Counted from the stretch's first letter, positions 9,551-19,344 are shown. The stretch: DNA of 64,000 nucleotides from Dyadobacter sp. CECT 9275 (GCF_907164905.1 NZ_CAJRAF010000002.1:2232001-2296000), one strand, 5' to 3'. A program made the numbers and translations. The notes: generated from the letters alone by a model not told the origin.

Positions 9551-11461
9551 CTAAAGTGTTTCTTTGAGCCATCCAAAAAACTCTCTCTGCCAAACCATCG
9601 CATTTTGCGCACTCAAAACCCAGTGGTTTTCTTCCGGCAGATATAACAATTTGCTCTTAATCCCTTTTAACTGTACTGCCTGGAACGCCTGCAGGCCCTG
9701 CTCAATGGGGACGCGGTAGTCTTTTCCTCCCTGAATGATGAAAATAGGAGTTTTCCATTTGTCTACAAAATTACTGGGCGACTGGCTGAATGAACGCTGC
9801 GCAACTGCATTACCCTTTTCCCAATAGCTTCCTCCTTTTTCCCAGTTCTCAAAAAACATTTCGTCGGTGGTGCCATACATACTTCTGAAATCAAAAACAC
9901 CATCATGAGAAATAAACGTTTTGAAACGGCCGTTGTGAACGCCCTCCAGGGCAAAAACCGAATATCCTCCAAAACTTGCTCCAACGCATCCGAGCCTGCT
10001 CTTATCAACATAGGGCTGCTTTGCTTCGGCATCTATCGCACTCAGATAATCCCTGATCACCTGCCCGCCCCAGTCTTTGCTTACCTGCTCATTCCACTTG
10101 GTACCGTGTCCCGGCATACCACGGCGGTTAGGCGCTACAATGATGTAACCCTGTGAAGCCATTAACTGAAAATTCCACCGAAACGAATAAAACTGGGTGA
10201 GCGGAGCCTGTGGACCACCCTGGCAGTAAAGCAAGGTGGGATACTTTTTAGAAGGATCGAAGCCCGGTGGGAAGATCACCCACACAAGCATTTTTTTCCC
10301 GTCAGTAGTCGGGACCCACCTGCGTTCAGTCCTGCACATGGCAAGCCCGCTGTAAAACTGATCATTCACGTGCGTCAGCTGTTTTATATCCCCGAACGCT
10401 ATGTCAATGGTATACAATTCTATGGCATGGTTCATATCACTTCTGGCAACTACAAGCTTTCCGCCAGCCTGCCCTAAGATACCGTTTATATCAAAATCTC
10501 CCTTCGTGAGTTGAGTGATGCTAACCGCTGCCGTGGTGGAGCCCGGATAGTTAACCTTAAAAAGCTGGATGGTTCCGTTAATAGGTGCGGTAAAGAAAAT
10601 CTCCCGCCCGTCCTCACTCCACTTAAAACTTTCCACATGGATATCATCCCGCTGGCCAGTCAGATTGATTTCCGCAGCACCGTTACTGACAATAATATCT
10701 TGCTTGTCCGACTCGTACCCGTCCTGTTTCATGCGCAGCCACGCCAACGTGCCCTGAGTGCTAAATGCTGGAGATACATCATATCCCTTATTGGCTTCGG
10801 TAAGATTCCGCGTAGTACCTTTTTCTATGTCATATTCATACAGATCGGTATTGGTACTGACGGTATAATCCGTGCCAAATTTTTTCTTGGTTACGTAAAT
10901 CACCTTTTTGGAATCGGGGCTCCAGATAAAATCCTCGTCACCTCCGAAAGGTTTTTGCGGACAATCATACTTTTCACCGGCCATGATATCCCTGCCTTCT
11001 CCCGCTTTTCCTTTTGCATAGGGGGCTACAAAAATATGGTCAAATTTGCCGTCTTCCCAGGTATCCCAGTGGCGGTAGTTTAAGGAAGTAAATACATAAG
11101 CATTTGATTTCGGAAGATCCTTGTACTTGTCGGCCCCTGTGATATCCAGCTCTTTAACTTGCTTGCTACTGATTATATATTTGCCGTCGGCCGATATCCT
11201 GTCGTTCATCAGCAGATCTTCGGTATCCTTCATTTCTACCGCATCGCCACCACCAATCGGAATGCGATAGGTTTTGCGGTTGCTTTTATTTTCGTCAATG
11301 TCCGGAGTACTCACTGCGTATAAGACAAATTTTTTGTCCTTTGATATGCCCAGTCCCGATACACGCCCCAATTTCCAGAGGGCTTCCGGTGTCAGCAGAT
11401 TTTGGGCAAAACTTCCGTTGGAAAGTATTAAAAATCCAATAGCGGCTATATATTTTTTCAT
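9551..11461 (-). CDS. S9 family (prolyl oligopeptidase-type) serine peptidase, exported
   Basis: A 636-residue secreted peptidase with signal peptide MKKYIAAIGFLILSNGSFAQ. The first 370 or so residues form a WD40/TolB-like beta-propeller (repeats such as FIWSPDSKKVIYV and SFKWSEDGREIFFTAP). The last 250 form an alpha/beta hydrolase. The catalytic triad can be placed: Ser496 in VGASFGGY, Asp581 in QGGKDYRVP, His613 in EENHW. The layout matches the dipeptidyl/acylaminoacyl peptidase branch (DPP IV/DPP5-like). Such enzymes take short peptides from the periplasm as a nutrient source. The gene is alone on the minus strand. The upstream gap to the permease array (11462-11849) would hold its promoter. 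Confidence 0.92.
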   Translation of the reverse strand: MKKYIAAIGFLILSNGSFAQNLLTPEALWKLGRVSGLGISKDKKFVLYAVSTPDIDENKSNRKTYRIPIGGGDAVEMKDTEDLLMNDRISADGKYIISSKQVKELDITGADKYKDLPKSNAYVFTSLNYRHWDTWEDGKFDHIFVAPYAKGKAGEGRDIMAGEKYDCPQKPFGGDEDFIWSPDSKKVIYVTKKKFGTDYTVSTNTDLYEYDIEKGTTRNLTEANKGYDVSPAFSTQGTLAWLRMKQDGYESDKQDIIVSNGAAEINLTGQRDDIHVESFKWSEDGREIFFTAPINGTIQLFKVNYPGSTTAAVSITQLTKGDFDINGILGQAGGKLVVARSDMNHAIELYTIDIAFGDIKQLTHVNDQFYSGLAMCRTERRWVPTTDGKKMLVWVIFPPGFDPSKKYPTLLYCQGGPQAPLTQFYSFRWNFQLMASQGYIIVAPNRRGMPGHGTKWNEQVSKDWGGQVIRDYLSAIDAEAKQPYVDKSRLGCVGASFGGYSVFALEGVHNGRFKTFISHDGVFDFRSMYGTTDEMFFENWEKGGSYWEKGNAVAQRSFSQSPSNFVDKWKTPIFIIQGGKDYRVPIEQGLQAFQAVQLKGIKSKLLYLPEENHWVLSAQNAMVWQREFFGWLKETL

Positions 11462-11676
11462 GCTGATGTAGAATTGTTGATATGGATTTATAAATAAGTC
11501 TCAATTTCGGAGTTTTTCAGGACTCTGGATAATTATTGAAAATTTATTCCATTCCTCCATCCTTCCCTCTCCGGCACCTGCTTTTATAATACTTGCACCC
11601 ATTCTGGAGCTTTTTGCCAAGGGTATTCCTTTTTTCTATTTTGTAAAATGAATATATTGACAAATAGCAGATCTTT

Positions 11677-11713
11677 TGTCCCTTACTGAACGAAAGGTGT
11701 CCAATATCGGACA
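11677..11713 (+). promoter_or_regulatory. two tandem dyad sites, candidate enhancer of a sigma-54 activator
   Basis: Site 1 (11677-11692) reads TGTCC-N6-GAACG. Site 2 (11698-11713) reads TGTCC-N6-GGACA, a perfect inverted repeat. Their starts are 21 bp apart, two helical turns, so they lie on the same DNA face. Site 2 begins 79 bp before the start of the -24/-12 element. The same two-site arrangement, with the same 21-bp and 79-bp distances, recurs at 19345-19381. This is how binding sites of NtrC-type activators are usually placed. The binding protein is not encoded in the window. Confidence 0.7.
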
Positions 11714-11776
11714 ACTTCGCAATGAATTATCAATACAATACATTAACTACCAGCAACTTACAAGCTATTACTTTTC

Positions 11777-11792
11777 TGGCAAGCTATTTGAA
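11777..11792 (+). promoter_or_regulatory. sigma-54-like -24/-12 promoter of the permease array
   Basis: TGGCAAGCTATTTGAA matches the sigma-54 consensus TGGCACGNNNNTTGCW at 10 of 12 defined positions; the mismatches are at the C after TGGCA and the C of TTGC. Transcription would start about 45-50 bases before the first permease ATG at 11850. The identical 16-mer stands before the fourth permease. Confidence 0.68.
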
Positions 11793-11849
11793 CTATGAGG
11801 CGTAGTCAGTCATCATCACCACTCCTTATTTCCCGGAAGCCGCCACACC

Positions 11850-14279
11850 ATGATACGAAACTATATCAAAATTGCACTCAGAAATCTTTTAAAAAACAAG
11901 GTATATACGGGCATCAACATCTTCGGCCTGGCATTGGGGCTAACGGCGTGCCTGCTTATCATCCTCTATATTTCCGAGGAGCTCAGTTTTGACAAACATC
12001 ATAAAGACGCCGACAGAATTTTCAGAATTGCGACATTGGCAAAAACAAATACTTCGGTCGAATCGGAAAAATGGGTAGCCGTTGCAGGCCCTGTAGCCGG
12101 CGGACTGATCAGTGATTTTCCTGAAATTGAACAAATCACCCGAATAATGAGATTTCCAGGTTTCGACAGGATGCTTCTGAAATACGAACCGGGGGAAAAA
12201 CAGTTTTATGAAACCAATGGCTATTATGCCGACTCGTCCATTTTCCAGGTTTTAACTTACGACTTCAAATATGGTGATCCTCTGAAATCTCTGCATGAGC
12301 CCAACACCCTGGTACTTTCCGAAACGTTGTCTGCCAAGTTGTTTGGCAAACAGAATCCGCTTGGCAAAGTCATCAGTATCGGGCTTCCTTTCGGTAACTT
12401 TAACTACACAGTTTCCGGCGTTTTCCGGGACAATCAGAAGTCTCACATCAATGCCCATTTTTTTCTTTCCATGCGCAACGGAGATTTAGGTGGCTGGGTA
12501 GACAGCCAAGGGAATTGGGCCACCAATAACCTGTTTCATACCTACATAAAGCTTCGGGCAGGTTCGGATGCTCACGCCTTTGAGGCAAAACTCCCCGCCT
12601 TTATGGCCCGTCATGCGGCAGCCGACCTGAAAGCGCTGGGTATTTCAAAAAGTTTCTTTCTCCAGCCCCTTCGGGATATTTATCTCAGATCCAATTTTGA
12701 CAACGAGCTTTCCCCCAACGGAAGCATGACATATCTCTACATATTTGGTTCAATAGCCGCATTTCTGCTGCTGATCGCCTGCATTAATTTCATGAACCTC
12801 AGCACTGCCCAATCCGAAAAACGTGCCAGAGAAGTCGGCATCCGCAAAGTAATGGGAGCAGTTAAGACATCGCTGATTTATCAGTTTTTGGGAGAGTCGC
12901 TTGCGATGGCCCTTTTCGCCCTGGTACTTGCTGTAGTTTTCATCCGGTTGTTTCTCCCTGTCTTCAATAATCTTACCAATAAGAGTTTATCCCTCTCTCA
13001 AAACACTGGTTTTATTGGCTGGATAGCCGCAGTAACATTACTGACGGGCTTATTGGCCGGGCTGTACCCGGCATTTTACTTATCCTCCTTCAAACCGGCA
13101 AGTGTACTCAAAGGAAAATTAAGGAACAGCTTTTCTGCCGTCATGTTACGCAAGGGGCTGGTCGTTTTTCAGTTTACCATCTCCATCATACTCATTTTGG
13201 GTGCAATGGTCATAGGACGGCAACTGTCGTTCATCCAGCATCAGAACCTGGGATTTGACAAAGATCAGCAGATTATTATTCCGCTTAAAAGCGCCCAGTC
13301 TGCCCATAATTTCGGGGTACTCAAAGACGAAATTTCCAGCTTGCCAGACGTCGTTTCCGCCTCGAGTGGCTCCATTTATCCGGGTATTGAAACTGTTGAA
13401 GATTTGCTTTTTTATCCCGAACATAAAAGTATTCACCAAGCAACCGATATTCATTTTGCAGCTGTTGAGAATGACTATATCGAGACACTAGGTCTGAAAA
13501 TTATTTCAGGGCGAGGTTTTTCCAAACAATTTACTGCCGATTCCAACAGTATCATCCTCAATGAAACAGCCGCGAAGGAGCTGGGGTTTAATGTAAAAAC
13601 GGCAGTTGGAAAAACAATCTATTGCGAGTTAATGAACAAACGTTTAGGGATGCAGATCGTTGGCGTTGTGCAAAACTATAATTATGAGAGTTTGCATAAG
13701 GAAATCAAACCCTTCGGTCTGACCACTACCATCGGAGATAAACACCAGTATTTCATCACTCGCGTCAAGACCCAGGAATACAGCAAGTTAATTACAGATT
13801 TTGAACAGATATGGAAAAAACTCAATCCTGACACGCCATTTACCTACTCATTTCTTGATCAGGATTTTGGTAATAACTACGAAAAAGAACATAGGACGGG
13901 GCGTATCGTCATTTATTTTACGCTGATCGCCATCGTCATTGCCTGTCTGGGATTATTCGGACTGGCCACATTTTCGGCTGAACAACGTACCAAGGAAATT
14001 GGTGTGCGCAAAGTACTGGGTGCTTCTGTTTTGAATGTGGTGGGCTTGTTATCCAAAGATTTCATTGTACTGATATTCATAGCGATGGGGATTGCCGCAC
14101 CCGTTGGTTGGTATACCATGAACCGGTGGCTGGAAGGCTTTGCTTACAAAATCGGTATCGAATGGTGGATGTTTGTAACGGTGGGTATGCTGGCTGTCGG
14201 TATCGGATTGCTGACGATCAGTTTCCAAAGCATTAAAGCCGCGCTGATGAACCCTGTAAAAAGTTTAAAAATGGAATAA
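11850..14279 (+). CDS. MacB/FtsX-type ABC transporter permease, first of five
   Basis: An 809-residue inner-membrane permease without an ATPase domain. It begins with MIRNYIKIALRNLLKNKVYT, the usual short cytoplasmic helix. A first membrane segment (about 20-42) and a large periplasmic MacB-type domain (about 45-285) follow. An FtsX domain has three membrane segments; its signature LLIACINFMNLSTAQSEKRA begins near 307 and continues into REVGIRKVMG. The whole unit is then repeated, ending with the second FtsX signature CLGLFGLATFSAEQRTKEIG and VRKVLGASV. The C-terminus is NPVKSLKME. Such permeases act as mechanotransmitters for export of lipids, peptides or antibiotics. This one must pair with an ATPase encoded elsewhere. 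It is the first gene behind the sigma-54-like promoter. Confidence 0.92.
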   Translation: MIRNYIKIALRNLLKNKVYTGINIFGLALGLTACLLIILYISEELSFDKHHKDADRIFRIATLAKTNTSVESEKWVAVAGPVAGGLISDFPEIEQITRIMRFPGFDRMLLKYEPGEKQFYETNGYYADSSIFQVLTYDFKYGDPLKSLHEPNTLVLSETLSAKLFGKQNPLGKVISIGLPFGNFNYTVSGVFRDNQKSHINAHFFLSMRNGDLGGWVDSQGNWATNNLFHTYIKLRAGSDAHAFEAKLPAFMARHAAADLKALGISKSFFLQPLRDIYLRSNFDNELSPNGSMTYLYIFGSIAAFLLLIACINFMNLSTAQSEKRAREVGIRKVMGAVKTSLIYQFLGESLAMALFALVLAVVFIRLFLPVFNNLTNKSLSLSQNTGFIGWIAAVTLLTGLLAGLYPAFYLSSFKPASVLKGKLRNSFSAVMLRKGLVVFQFTISIILILGAMVIGRQLSFIQHQNLGFDKDQQIIIPLKSAQSAHNFGVLKDEISSLPDVVSASSGSIYPGIETVEDLLFYPEHKSIHQATDIHFAAVENDYIETLGLKIISGRGFSKQFTADSNSIILNETAAKELGFNVKTAVGKTIYCELMNKRLGMQIVGVVQNYNYESLHKEIKPFGLTTTIGDKHQYFITRVKTQEYSKLITDFEQIWKKLNPDTPFTYSFLDQDFGNNYEKEHRTGRIVIYFTLIAIVIACLGLFGLATFSAEQRTKEIGVRKVLGASVLNVVGLLSKDFIVLIFIAMGIAAPVGWYTMNRWLEGFAYKIGIEWWMFVTVGMLAVGIGLLTISFQSIKAALMNPVKSLKME

Positions 14280-14353
14280 AGGGAAAGAGGAGGAAGGAAG
14301 AAAGGGACAAAACCTTCTCCACTTTCCCTTTATTCCCTCCCCCCTTTCCTCCA
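14280..14353 (+). repeat. purine tract followed by pyrimidine tract, intergenic spacer 1
   Basis: Directly after the stop codon the plus strand is almost pure A/G for about 30 bases, then, after ACAAAA, almost pure C/T for about 45 bases. The two arms can pair imperfectly as a long hairpin. Related purine-pyrimidine spacers follow the second and third permeases, and a shortened purine half follows the fourth. Confidence 0.7.
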
Positions 14354-14398
14354 TCCTCCATCAAACCAACAGGCTATGTTAAAAAACTATTTCAAAAT
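14354..14398 (+). repeat. 45-bp direct repeat, copy 1
   Basis: Bases 14354-14398 are identical to 16847-16891. The repeat covers the end of the pyrimidine tract, the leader CATCAAACCAACAGGCT and the first eight codons of the second permease. The same block starts the third permease gene. It points to recent duplication or gene conversion at the gene starts. Confidence 0.85.
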
Positions 14399-16793
14399 TG
14401 CGTTTCGTAACCTCCTGAAAAACAAAGGTTATTCTGCCATTAACATTGGTGGCCTTGCTGTGGGAATGGCGGTTGCCATGTTGGTTGGGCTGTGGGTATA
14501 TGATGAATTATCATTTAATAAATACCACAAAAACTATGATCGCATTGCTTTGGTAAATCAGAACCAGGTTTTGGAAAATGAAATCCACAGTACTGCCTCA
14601 GTTCCTTTTCCATATGTTCACGAACTCAAAACCAATTACGCTGAGTATTTCAAACATATTGTTCCGTCTACATTCAGAACAGAGGCGATCCTGAGAGCCG
14701 GAGACATTATGTTAGCGAAGAATGGTCTGTTTGTGGGGGCGGAAGCTCCTGAAATGTTTTCACTGAACATGGTAAAAGGCTCGCGGGATGCATTACAGGA
14801 TCAGCAGTCGATTTTACTGTCGGAATCTGCTGCCAGGGCTTTGTTTGGAAAAACAGATCCCATGGATAAGCTGATCAAGCTGGACACCGACAATGACTTG
14901 AAAGTTGCCGGTATTTATGAAGATATTCCGCAAAATTCACAACTTCAGGATCTTCATTTCCTTGCTTCCTGGGACTACTTTGTAGCTAAGAATCCATATA
15001 TGTCCAAAAAGCAATGGGATAACCATACCCTGCTGATGTATGTTGAAATAAAACCTGAAACCAGCTTTGCCAAAGTTTCTGCTGCGATCAGGGATTCGGA
15101 AATTAAAGTGATCAGAAACATGGATAATATGAAGCATGAAGCTGCAACCAAGCCGCAGATGTGGCTTCATCCTATGAAAAACTGGCATTTATATTCAGAA
15201 TTCAAGAACGGGATTGCTGCAAGCGGGCCAGTTCAATACGTATGGCTGGTTAGCCTGATTGGCTTTTTCGTGCTGCTCCTCGCCTGTATCAATTTCATGA
15301 ATCTGAGTACGGCCCGATCCGAAAAACGAGCCAAAGAAGTGGGTATTCGTAAAGCCATTGGTTCCTTTCGCGTACAATTGATAGGACAGTTTTTTACGGA
15401 ATCGTACCTGGTTGTTTTTATATCCTTCGGCATCGCACTGGGGCTGGTTCAGGTATCTCTAACATGGTTTAATGAGTTGTCGGCCAAACAAATGACCGTG
15501 CCCTGGAACAATACATACTTTTGGCTTTTTAACCTGAGTTTTATACTAATCACCGGATTACTGGCTGGCAGTTATCCAGCTCTTTATTTAACTTCCTTTA
15601 AACCGGTTAAAATACTGAAAGGCACTGCGGTACAATTGGGCCGTTATGCATCTTTACCAAGACAGGTGCTGGTTGCCATTCAGTTTACGGTTTCGATTAC
15701 CCTTGTGATTTGCACAATTATCATTTACAGCCAGGTACAGTTCGCCAAAAACCGGCCGATTGGCTATTCCCGGAATGGTTTGATGATGATCACGATGAAA
15801 TCGGATGATTTTTACAAAAAGTCTGATTTAATAACAAATGAGCTGAAAAACACTGGTGTAGTCGAGGAAGTAGCATTATCTCAAAGTCCAGTAACGGATG
15901 TTTGGTCTTCTAATGACGGTTTTACCTGGAAAGGAATGACAAACGCAAATTCTCCTAATTTCAGTACTTTGACGGTCTCGACTGAATATGCTAAAACAGT
16001 AGGCTGGCAGTTCGTTGCCGGGCGAAATTTTTCAAAAGAGCTCGCTTCCGATTCTTCAGGTTTTGTGATCAATGAAACCGCAGCAAAGTTGTTTGGATTC
16101 AAACAAGCTGTCGGAGAGCAGGTATCCTGGAAAAGTCAATGGATGACCAACAATATTCAAAAACAATTTACCATTTTGGGTGTTGTAAAAGATATGGTCA
16201 TGGAGTCACCTTTCGAACCAATTGCTCCCACGGTTTTCTTTTTGTCCGGCGGTGCCAACTGGATTAATATCAAAATCAATCCGGCCGTAAGTAGCAATGC
16301 GGCCCTTCCGAAAATAGAAGCGGTTTTCCGGACCTTAACACCAACAGTACCCTTTGAATACAAATTCGCTGATCAGGAATACGATGCCAAGTTCCGTGCA
16401 GAAGAAAGGACAGGAAAGCTGGTCAGCTTTTTTTCCATTCTTGCTATATTCATTTCCTGTCTGGGCCTTTTTGGTTTAGCATCTTTCGTTGCTCAACAGC
16501 GTACCAAGGAAATAGGTATCCGTAAAGTGCTGGGCGCATCTGTTGCCAGTCTGTGGCAAATGTTATCCAGAGATTTCATTCTTCTGGTTATTATATCCTG
16601 TTTAATATCTGCTCCTATAGCCTGGTATGCCATGAACTTGTGGTTATCGAAATATAATTACCGCACAGAAATTTCCTGGTGGATTTTTGCCGTAACGTCA
16701 ATAGGAACATTGTGTATCACCTTAATGACAGTAAGTTACCAGGCTATCCGGGCGGCATCACTGGACCCCGTCAAAACTTTGAAAATGGAATAA
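14376..16793 (+). CDS. MacB/FtsX-type ABC transporter permease, second of five
   Basis: An 805-residue permease with the two-unit layout of the array: N-terminal helix MLKNYFKIAFRNLLKNKGYS, membrane segment at about 22-43 (INIGGLAVGMAVAMLVGLWV), periplasmic MacB-type domain, and first FtsX signature ACINFMNLSTARSEKRAKEV. The second unit ends in LGLFGLASFVAQQRTKEIGI and DPVKTLKME. It is most like the fourth permease: shared segments include SAINIGGL, ARSEKRAKEVGIRKAIGS, FAKNRPIGYSRNGL (AKNRPIGYTRNGL there) and GLFGLASFV. These two therefore look like a duplicated pair within the array. It lies 96 bases after the first permease and is probably in the same transcript. Confidence 0.92.
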   Translation: MLKNYFKIAFRNLLKNKGYSAINIGGLAVGMAVAMLVGLWVYDELSFNKYHKNYDRIALVNQNQVLENEIHSTASVPFPYVHELKTNYAEYFKHIVPSTFRTEAILRAGDIMLAKNGLFVGAEAPEMFSLNMVKGSRDALQDQQSILLSESAARALFGKTDPMDKLIKLDTDNDLKVAGIYEDIPQNSQLQDLHFLASWDYFVAKNPYMSKKQWDNHTLLMYVEIKPETSFAKVSAAIRDSEIKVIRNMDNMKHEAATKPQMWLHPMKNWHLYSEFKNGIAASGPVQYVWLVSLIGFFVLLLACINFMNLSTARSEKRAKEVGIRKAIGSFRVQLIGQFFTESYLVVFISFGIALGLVQVSLTWFNELSAKQMTVPWNNTYFWLFNLSFILITGLLAGSYPALYLTSFKPVKILKGTAVQLGRYASLPRQVLVAIQFTVSITLVICTIIIYSQVQFAKNRPIGYSRNGLMMITMKSDDFYKKSDLITNELKNTGVVEEVALSQSPVTDVWSSNDGFTWKGMTNANSPNFSTLTVSTEYAKTVGWQFVAGRNFSKELASDSSGFVINETAAKLFGFKQAVGEQVSWKSQWMTNNIQKQFTILGVVKDMVMESPFEPIAPTVFFLSGGANWINIKINPAVSSNAALPKIEAVFRTLTPTVPFEYKFADQEYDAKFRAEERTGKLVSFFSILAIFISCLGLFGLASFVAQQRTKEIGIRKVLGASVASLWQMLSRDFILLVIISCLISAPIAWYAMNLWLSKYNYRTEISWWIFAVTSIGTLCITLMTVSYQAIRAASLDPVKTLKME

Positions 16794-16795
16794 AG

Positions 16796-16846
16796 GGAAA
16801 AGAGGAGGAAGGACAAAAGGGACAATACCTTCTCCCCTCCTCCCTT
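16796..16846 (+). repeat. purine-pyrimidine spacer 2
   Basis: After the second permease stop there are about 25 bases of nearly pure A/G, a short ACAATA break and a nearly pure C/T run. The layout repeats spacer 1 in shorter form. The sequence at the stop (AAAATGGAATAAAGGGA) is also shared with the ends of the first and fourth permease genes, so coding end and spacer form one repeated module. Confidence 0.7.
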
Positions 16847-16891
16847 TCCTCCATCAAACCAACAGGCTATGTTAAAAAACTATTTCAAAAT
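16847..16891 (+). repeat. 45-bp direct repeat, copy 2
   Basis: Identical to 14354-14398. It covers the leader and first eight codons of the third permease, after which the two genes diverge clearly (the next codons give ITVRNLVKHR here against IAFRNLLKNK there). Confidence 0.85.
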
Positions 16892-19250
16892 CACTGTTCG
16901 TAATCTTGTAAAGCATAGGTTATATGCTGGTATTAACATGGCCGGTTTGGCGATTGGCATGGCTGGTGCGATCATTATTTTCCAGTTGGTAAGGTATCAC
17001 CTGGGTACCGACCGGTACCACAAAAATGCTGACAGGACTTACCGTGTAGTGGTTGATCTGCACCTGGAAGATGGGTCAGTAGAAAAAGAAAAGGGATCGG
17101 CTTATGTCTTACATGAAACCCTAAAAAAAGAGTTTAGCTATGTAGAAAATTCAGCCTATCTGGCCCATAAAGAATTAACCTTCAGCCTCGGCCAAAACGG
17201 AGAAGCAAAGAAGTTTCTGGAAAAGGAAAACGCTGCCTTCACAAATTCCGACTTTTTCAAAATATTCGACTTCAAATGGGTTACAGGAAATCCCTCTGTC
17301 TTAAATGCTCCGAACCAGGTCGTACTAACGGAAAGGTACGTTCGGAAATATTTTGGAAACAGTAACCCCATTGGCAAATACGTCAAGGTCAACAATCAGG
17401 CAAATTTAATGGTGGCCGGGATCCTCAAAGACTATCCCGAACAGACGGATTTCAAAAAAGATATCTTCATTTCAATTCCCACTCTTAAAACAGTAATTCC
17501 CGAGTATGGCTATGACGACTGGGGCTGGATCGACAGTAACCGGGAAACTTATGTCACCCTTCGTTCAGCAAGCGACAGATCGGCTTTTGAAAAACAGATG
17601 CCGGCTTTTGCCAAAAAATATTATGGTGAAAATGGAGCTGTTTTCCATTACCACCTGCAGGAGCTTTCCGATGTCCACTTTAATGTCAATTACGGCGGAA
17701 AAATCAAATACTCCACCATCGCAATGCTGGCGTCGGTGGGTTTGCTGCTGATCCTGATTGCCTGCTTTAATTTCATCAATCTTTCCACCGCTCAAGGTTT
17801 TAAAAGAAGTAAGGAAGTAGGCATACGCAAAGTACTCGGAATCTCCAAAATGCAGGTATTCTGGCTTTTCATTCAGGAAACCGCCGTTATGACCATCCTC
17901 TCATTCCTGATATCACTGATACTTTCATGGATTGCCATCCCGCTCATGAACGAGTGGCTGGGAACAGCTATCCCCGTGAACATACCTTCGGATTACAAAT
18001 CCCCGGTTTTTATGGCTGTTCTGCTGGCTTTCGTGATCGCCCTGGCCGGTGTTTATCCTGCTCTTTTTGTTTCCGGTTTCAGTCCGCTTCGTGCCATTAA
18101 AGGCCTGGGACAGCAAAGGAACAGAAGCTTTTTCACAATACGGAAAAGCCTTGTGGTGGTTCAGTTCTGCATTTCCTTTGTGCTGATCGCCCTGTCTGTG
18201 GTAATCATTCTGCAATCCGGATATCTTAAAAACAAGGACCTGGGTATTGACAAGGAACTGGTGCTGCATGTTAACCTTCCAGTAAATGAACAAAGCAGAA
18301 TGACTACCTTAAAGAATGAAATATCGAGACTGAAAGAGGTAGAAAATGTATCGTTTTTCAGGACTCCTCCTTCCTCGCAAAGCGGCTACGGTGGCAGCAT
18401 TAAATTTGAAAACAGGGAATGGGAAAAATTCCCCACCAGATCCCGGATTGCCGATCATAATTATGTTAAAACATATGGACTAAAACTCATTGCAGGCAGG
18501 AATCCCGTAGCGTCGGATACGGTGCGTGAGGTACTAGTGAACCGGAAACTTGTTAAGGACCTCGGTCTGAAATCCCCGCAGGACGCCCTCAACAGGAGGC
18601 TGCTTATAGGCGATATTGGCAAAACCGGGATCATTTCGGGTGTTTTGTCTGATTTTAACAATACTGATCTTTACTCAGACATTGAACCTACGGTGGTGTA
18701 TTCATTTCAAAAACACTACCGCACGGCAGGAATCAAGCTGCAGTATTTGGATCGGTCCACCATACAAAACATAAATACCATCTGGCAGAAACAATTTCCC
18801 GATCATGTATTTGAATATGGTTTTTATGATGAAGAAATAGCCCGGTTTTATAAACGGGAGGAACTGGCATCAAGCTTAACTTCCCTGTTTGCATTTTTAT
18901 CGGTATTCCTGTCCTGCCTGGGCTTGTTTGGCCTTGCCGTTTTCTCCATTGAACAGCGGACCAGGGAAATCGGTATACGCAAAGTCCTGGGAGCATCTGT
19001 GCTTGGTATTACTACCTTGTTATCCCGGGATTTTCTGGTGCTGGTCCTGATAGCCATCATCCTCGCCAGCCCGGTAGCCTACTATTTCATGAACCGGTGG
19101 CTGGCAGATTTTGCATACCGTATCCATATACATTGGTGGATATTTGGACTCGCTGGTTTTATATCCGTAGCCATCGCTGCAGTAACCGTTAGTTTTCATA
19201 GCATCAAAGCCGCATTGATGAATCCGGTTAAAAGTTTAAAAATGGAATAA
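16869..19250 (+). CDS. MacB/FtsX-type ABC transporter permease, third of five
   Basis: A 793-residue two-unit permease starting MLKNYFKITVRNLVKHRLYA. The first FtsX signature reads IACFNFINLSTAQGFKRSKE, with Phe and Ile where the others have Ile and Met, so it is the most divergent of the array in that segment. The second reads CLGLFGLAVFSIEQRTREIG. The C-terminus NPVKSLKME and the stop region resemble the first permease. The periplasmic domains differ strongly from the neighbours, which suggests different partners or substrates. It follows the second permease by 75 bases and shares its leader through the 45-bp repeat. It is probably the last gene of the first transcript, since a new promoter follows. 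Confidence 0.91.
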   Translation: MLKNYFKITVRNLVKHRLYAGINMAGLAIGMAGAIIIFQLVRYHLGTDRYHKNADRTYRVVVDLHLEDGSVEKEKGSAYVLHETLKKEFSYVENSAYLAHKELTFSLGQNGEAKKFLEKENAAFTNSDFFKIFDFKWVTGNPSVLNAPNQVVLTERYVRKYFGNSNPIGKYVKVNNQANLMVAGILKDYPEQTDFKKDIFISIPTLKTVIPEYGYDDWGWIDSNRETYVTLRSASDRSAFEKQMPAFAKKYYGENGAVFHYHLQELSDVHFNVNYGGKIKYSTIAMLASVGLLLILIACFNFINLSTAQGFKRSKEVGIRKVLGISKMQVFWLFIQETAVMTILSFLISLILSWIAIPLMNEWLGTAIPVNIPSDYKSPVFMAVLLAFVIALAGVYPALFVSGFSPLRAIKGLGQQRNRSFFTIRKSLVVVQFCISFVLIALSVVIILQSGYLKNKDLGIDKELVLHVNLPVNEQSRMTTLKNEISRLKEVENVSFFRTPPSSQSGYGGSIKFENREWEKFPTRSRIADHNYVKTYGLKLIAGRNPVASDTVREVLVNRKLVKDLGLKSPQDALNRRLLIGDIGKTGIISGVLSDFNNTDLYSDIEPTVVYSFQKHYRTAGIKLQYLDRSTIQNINTIWQKQFPDHVFEYGFYDEEIARFYKREELASSLTSLFAFLSVFLSCLGLFGLAVFSIEQRTREIGIRKVLGASVLGITTLLSRDFLVLVLIAIILASPVAYYFMNRWLADFAYRIHIHWWIFGLAGFISVAIAAVTVSFHSIKAALMNPVKSLKME

Positions 19251-19340
19251 AGGAAAAAGAAGGAGGAAGGAGGAAGGAGAAAAGGGACAATGCCTTTTCC
19301 CCCCTCCCTTTCTTCCCTCCTCCATTTCCTCCCTCCATAC
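19251..19340 (+). repeat. purine-pyrimidine spacer 3
   Basis: The longest of these spacers. About 40 bases of A/G with repeated GGAGGAA units are followed, after ACAATG, by about 50 bases of C/T. The arms are imperfectly complementary. It stands right before the second dyad/sigma-54-like control region and could terminate or attenuate read-through from the first three permease genes. Confidence 0.7.
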
Positions 19341-19344
19341 AAAG

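Larger units (their letters stand above)
11462..11849. other. divergent regulatory region ahead of the permease array
   Basis: This 388-base gap separates the divergent S9 peptidase and permease genes. It contains two dyad sites and a sigma-54-like promoter listed separately. It is AT-rich and contains no credible coding sequence. Confidence 0.6.

Noticed and set aside
14280..19340. GGAGGAA-rich repeats as a possible CRISPR or satellite array
   Set aside because: There are no regularly spaced identical repeats with unique spacers; the tracts lie only at gene ends and consist of purine and pyrimidine runs.
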